Assembly (NCBI GenBank): GCA_021786335.1
Contig: JAJYNM010000075.1
Span: forward strand, 1-7,566
Direction: 5' to 3'
DNA from: an archaeon
GTDB lineage: Archaea; Thermoproteota; Nitrososphaeria; Nitrososphaerales; UBA183
DNA length: 7,566 nucleotides
Shown here: piece by piece, positions 5,845-7,566 of the stretch
How positions within the stretch are numbered: the stretch's first letter is position 1
How the letters are laid out: each line of letters starts with the position of its first letter
The notes under the pieces: generated by a model
What the model was told of the DNA's origin: nothing
The model's database searches: none
Seen by the model: only the letters and a program-made list of their open reading frames with translations
Position numbers and translations under genes: made by a program

Positions 5845-5852
5845 ATAGTTAT
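5845..5852 (-). promoter_or_regulatory. Candidate TATA box for tRNA-Pro
   Basis: The minus strand reads ATAACTAT, centred 28 nt before the first tRNA base and overlapping the stop codon of the glycosylase gene. The spacing matches the other promoters in the window but the match to consensus is modest. Co-transcription with the upstream gene is the alternative. Confidence 0.4.
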
Positions 5853-6457
5853 GGGTTCTGGGGCGAAGACGGCTTCCCTCTCGACACAAAGCGGTTCCCC
5901 CACTCGAAGAACCTCCATCTGTTAGACCGTCCGGCAGACACCCCTACCCTAGTGCTAGTCGAAATCTCTCTCGCTTTGCGCCCACATTCTAAGTAGAGCC
6001 TCTCGGATGTCACGAGGTCTTCTCCGTCTAACCTGTTGTCTATGCCCAGGGCCTTGGTCAGGCTGCCTGGCCCGGAGGCGAGCTTGACGAAGGGGGCTCC
6101 CTCCCGGTTCCTCGACATGGCATTGACTCCCTCGCATGGCTCTATTGCCCTCAGCAGAACCGCCCCGGGTGCCCCCCGTGGTTCTGTGGTGACATTCAGG
6201 CAGTAGTGCAGGCCCATCGTGAAGTAGACGTAAGCATGTCCCGGCGGACCAAACATGACACGGTTTCGCGGAGTCATCCCCTTGTGAGCGTGGCTCGCAG
6301 GGTCTCTCGGGCCCCTGTACGCTTCTGTCTCGACGATGGTTCCAGACAACCTCTCCCCTCCTATCACCCTGACGATGCGGCATCCAATCAAATCCCTTGC
6401 CACTGCTGGGGTATACCTGTTGTAGAACTCCCGCGGCACGCGGCCAAGCAAAATCAT
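5849..6457 (-). CDS. mpg: DNA-3-methyladenine glycosylase (AAG/MPG family)
   Basis: Monofunctional base-excision repair enzyme. It removes alkylated and deaminated purines such as 3-methyladenine and hypoxanthine by hydrolysing the N-glycosidic bond. The 202-residue length is normal for prokaryotic members. Residues matching human AAG are in order and register: E45 (catalytic, E125), Y47 (intercalating region, Y127), H56 (H136), Y78 (Y159), N88 (N169) and R103 (R182). The family strings ETEAYRGP, TPRNRVMFGPPG, AYVYFTMG and LLRAIEP are clear. A LASGPGSLTKALGI stretch follows (127-139). The start is ATG 6457, with a strong TATA box centred 27 nt upstream. The last 20 residues (after FFEWGNRFVSR) are a polar tail. 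tRNA-Pro follows after 28 nt. The family assignment is secure. Confidence 0.95.
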   Translation of the reverse strand: MILLGRVPREFYNRYTPAVARDLIGCRIVRVIGGERLSGTIVETEAYRGPRDPASHAHKGMTPRNRVMFGPPGHAYVYFTMGLHYCLNVTTEPRGAPGAVLLRAIEPCEGVNAMSRNREGAPFVKLASGPGSLTKALGIDNRLDGEDLVTSERLYLECGRKAREISTSTRVGVSAGRSNRWRFFEWGNRFVSRGKPSSPQNP

Positions 6458-6478
6458 CCGATTGGACTCGCAAGGCCC

Positions 6479-6490
6479 GTTTAATTAAAC
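6479..6490. promoter_or_regulatory. Palindromic TATA box of the glycosylase gene
   Basis: GTTTAATTAAAC is a perfect 12-bp palindrome centred 27 nt upstream of the ATG at 6457. The position fits a near-leaderless minus-strand transcript. Being symmetric, it could also bind TBP for plus-strand transcription toward 6510, but no convincing plus-strand gene begins there. Confidence 0.65.
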
Positions 6491-6495
6491 AGCCA

Positions 6496-6530
6496 GTCAG
6501 CCCTCCGCACCAATGAACGTCTTGGCTGAC
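6496..6530. repeat. Inverted repeat GTCAGCC/GGCTGAC upstream of the glycosylase promoter
   Basis: Perfect 7-bp arms (6496-6502 and 6524-6530) are separated by 21 bases. The left arm begins 6 bp from the TATA palindrome. It could be a regulator site or a chance hairpin. Confidence 0.35.
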
Positions 6531-6662
6531 CTACAGTTCCGCTAGCTGTTCGCGATGGCCGCCAGCAGAGACATAGAGCCGGAGCGCCTTGCCCCGGATG
6601 GCAAGATCAAAGGTCTCAGCCTACCCGGGATTGGCGGCGCTCACCCCATCTGATTCGAGCCG

Positions 6663-6764
6663 ATGCCTAAACTTCGGCAGGTCTCAGGAACCCGCCTTTT
6701 TCAATACTTAAGGGACGACTTCGCTTTTGGGAGGCGTCTTACCATCTACCGCAAGGATAGGTGA
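6663..6764 (+). pseudogene. HicA-like toxin fragment, truncated (tentative)
   Basis: The 33-codon ORF begins MPKLRQVSG, close to the N-terminus typical of HicA/YcfA mRNA interferases (MPKLxxVSG, then a helix with L and GF). It continues RLFQYLRDDFAF, which has the helix spacing but lacks the glycine. The catalytic histidine strand (GSHxxxx) is absent because the frame stops at 6762-6764; neither of the other plus frames restores it. No HicB-like antitoxin is visible. This rests on nine residues and may be coincidence. Confidence 0.22.
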
Positions 6765-7143
6765 GGGAGGAGTGTGCATCACCTTCTGCACGCACCAGAT
6801 TTTGACAATCCTGCAGGTTGACGACTTCATTCCCAGGTTCGCAGACCTCCCTTCCGCGAATCGGCGCGTACTCATCGGCACCAATCCGCCTTCTCTTGGA
6901 GGGTCCCAAGGGGTCTCGAGGTCGATCTTGGTAATTCCCATCCACGCGTGGACTATGTAGCCCAGTGTGTTCGGGGCGAAACTTGTTCGTGTTCCATCGA
7001 AGACTCCTATAAATGACCTCGAGAATACCCGCGATGAAGATCGGACCCACTAGCGACCTGCAAACGAACTGAAGGATTACTGTTGTTGACCGCGTCGCCT
7101 CGCTATGTCGCCCCATCCAAGGTCCTCGGCGTCGTAATCGCAT
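6739..7143 (-). CDS. Hypothetical ORF with one possible membrane helix
   Basis: A 134-codon frame from ATG 7143, beginning 31 nt after the archaeosortase stop. The start is very arginine-rich. A hydrophobic stretch at about residues 21-44 (VILQFVCRSLVGPIFIAG, then ILEVIY) could span the membrane. The rest is polar with four cysteines. No known motif, Shine-Dalgarno or TATA box was found. After about residue 48 another minus frame (ending at 6708) looks equally protein-like, so a frameshifted or decayed gene is an alternative. It has no recognisable sorting signal for the neighbouring archaeosortase. Confidence 0.22.
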   Translation of the reverse strand: MRLRRRGPWMGRHSEATRSTTVILQFVCRSLVGPIFIAGILEVIYRSLRWNTNKFRPEHTGLHSPRVDGNYQDRPRDPLGPSKRRRIGADEYAPIRGREVCEPGNEVVNLQDCQNLVRAEGDAHSSLTYPCGRW

Positions 7144-7174
7144 CGTGAGAGCGGAACGTAAAGGTGAAACCTGG

Positions 7175-7566
7175 CTACGACGGCGTGTACGTGGTTCCAG
7201 ACCTGGAATAACCAGCAATGCCATTCCTTCCCATCTTGGAATAGACCGTGAGCGCTGCAAGGTAGAATCCAAGAAATATCGCGTATCCTATCCAGTTGTG
7301 GACCCCCCAGAATGCCGAGGCCCCATCGACGTATCCCACCCACATCAGGAGCAGTATCCTGAATGAGTTAAGCAATGTCAATATCGTTATCCCCGCGACC
7401 GCTACGACAGCCGTCGATCGAATGTCCTTCCTCATGTCCAAGTGCATGAGACCAAGCAGACCGACGAAGGTGGTAATCGAAATTATACTCGAGCATCCTG
7501 GCGCAACGAAGCCGTTGACTACTTCGCCTGTCTTGGAAAACAACTCGAACTGGGTGCCCTGCCAAG
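7175..7566 (-). CDS. Exosortase/archaeosortase-family transmembrane cysteine protease, N-terminus cut by window edge
   Basis: Only the last 129 residues are in the window; the frame is open through the right edge. Enzymes of this family sit in the cytoplasmic membrane and process surface proteins at a C-terminal sorting signal, usually releasing or transferring them to a lipid or glycan anchor. The three family residues are visible in order: Cys24 in APGCSSI, Arg69 in LNSFRILLL, and His89 in WGVHNWIGY (numbered from the first visible residue). Hydrophobic segments are at about 26-42, 52-77 and 88-109, followed by a short basic and polar tail ending TTYTPS. The TTG at 7543 is not taken as the start because upstream codons (GTQFE) continue the family pattern. 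No cargo protein with a C-terminal sorting motif is visible. The subfamily is not assigned. Confidence 0.85.
   Translation of the reverse strand, partial: WQGTQFELFSKTGEVVNGFVAPGCSSIISITTFVGLLGLMHLDMRKDIRSTAVVAVAGITILTLLNSFRILLLMWVGYVDGASAFWGVHNWIGYAIFLGFYLAALTVYSKMGRNGIAGYSRSGTTYTPS

Larger units (their letters stand above)
6531..7174. other. Stretch without a confident gene
   Basis: Several short frames open on both strands but none is convincing. They include a 32-codon plus ORF from ATG 6555, a HicA-like 33-codon plus ORF at 6663, a mirror pair of 77-codon ORFs (minus 6708-6941, plus 6727-6960) that share wobble positions, and a 134-codon minus ORF from 7143. A TATA-like CATTTATAGG (minus, 7006-7015) has no sensible start at the right distance. 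Decay or small lineage-specific genes are both possible. Confidence 0.4.

Noticed and set aside
5955..6473. Second minus-strand ORF (172 codons) over the glycosylase gene
   Set aside because: It is a frame shadow; the glycosylase frame carries all catalytic residues.
6708..6960. Mirror pair of 77-codon ORFs on opposite strands
   Set aside because: They share wobble positions, so each keeps the other open; neither has a promoter, SD or recognisable motif.
1..7566. CRISPR array, insertion sequence or att-site pair
   Set aside because: No regularly spaced direct repeats, transposase motifs or terminal inverted repeats were seen; no integrase accompanies the tRNA gene.

Overview
The window looks archaeal, probably from the Thermoproteota (TACK) group; a Nitrososphaeria- or Bathyarchaeia-like lineage is possible but cannot be fixed from this sequence. 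The evidence is a tRNA gene with a bulge-helix-bulge intron, TATA-like boxes centred about 27-33 nt upstream of start codons (implying nearly leaderless mRNAs), an archaeosortase-family protease, and a winged-helix/ATP-cone/NrdD fusion next to an adenosylcobalamin-dependent ribonucleotide reductase. Almost all confident genes lie on the minus strand, so the transcription order is right to left.

Left part (1-4360): a class II ribonucleotide reductase (nrdJ), cut off at its C-terminus by the window edge, is preceded on the same strand by a 695-residue protein. That protein combines an ArsR-like winged helix, an ATP-cone, a NrdD-like body and a C4 zinc ribbon. The NrdD body appears to have lost both its thiyl-radical cysteine and its glycyl-radical motif, so it is more likely a nucleotide-sensing regulator than an enzyme. 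The visible NrdJ start has no ATP-cone, so effector sensing may sit in this neighbour. This resembles in concept, but not in descent, the bacterial NrdR repressor. Its own promoter carries repeated GACCT/AGGTC elements around the predicted transcription start.

Middle part (4360-5345): a weak divergent small ORF is followed by about 680 bases without an intact gene. This stretch seems to hold frame-broken minus-strand remnants and a few short hairpins.

Right-middle part (5345-6490): a compact minus-strand cluster contains a 3-methyladenine DNA glycosylase, an intron-containing tRNA-Pro(UGG) 28 nt downstream, a 58-residue two-helix membrane protein, and a very basic 51-residue ORF whose start overlaps the previous stop (TAGTG).

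Right part (6490-7566): about 680 bases hold only doubtful ORFs, including a short HicA-like fragment on the plus strand. The C-terminal half of an exosortase/archaeosortase-family membrane protease with its Cys, Arg and His catalytic residues runs off the right edge.
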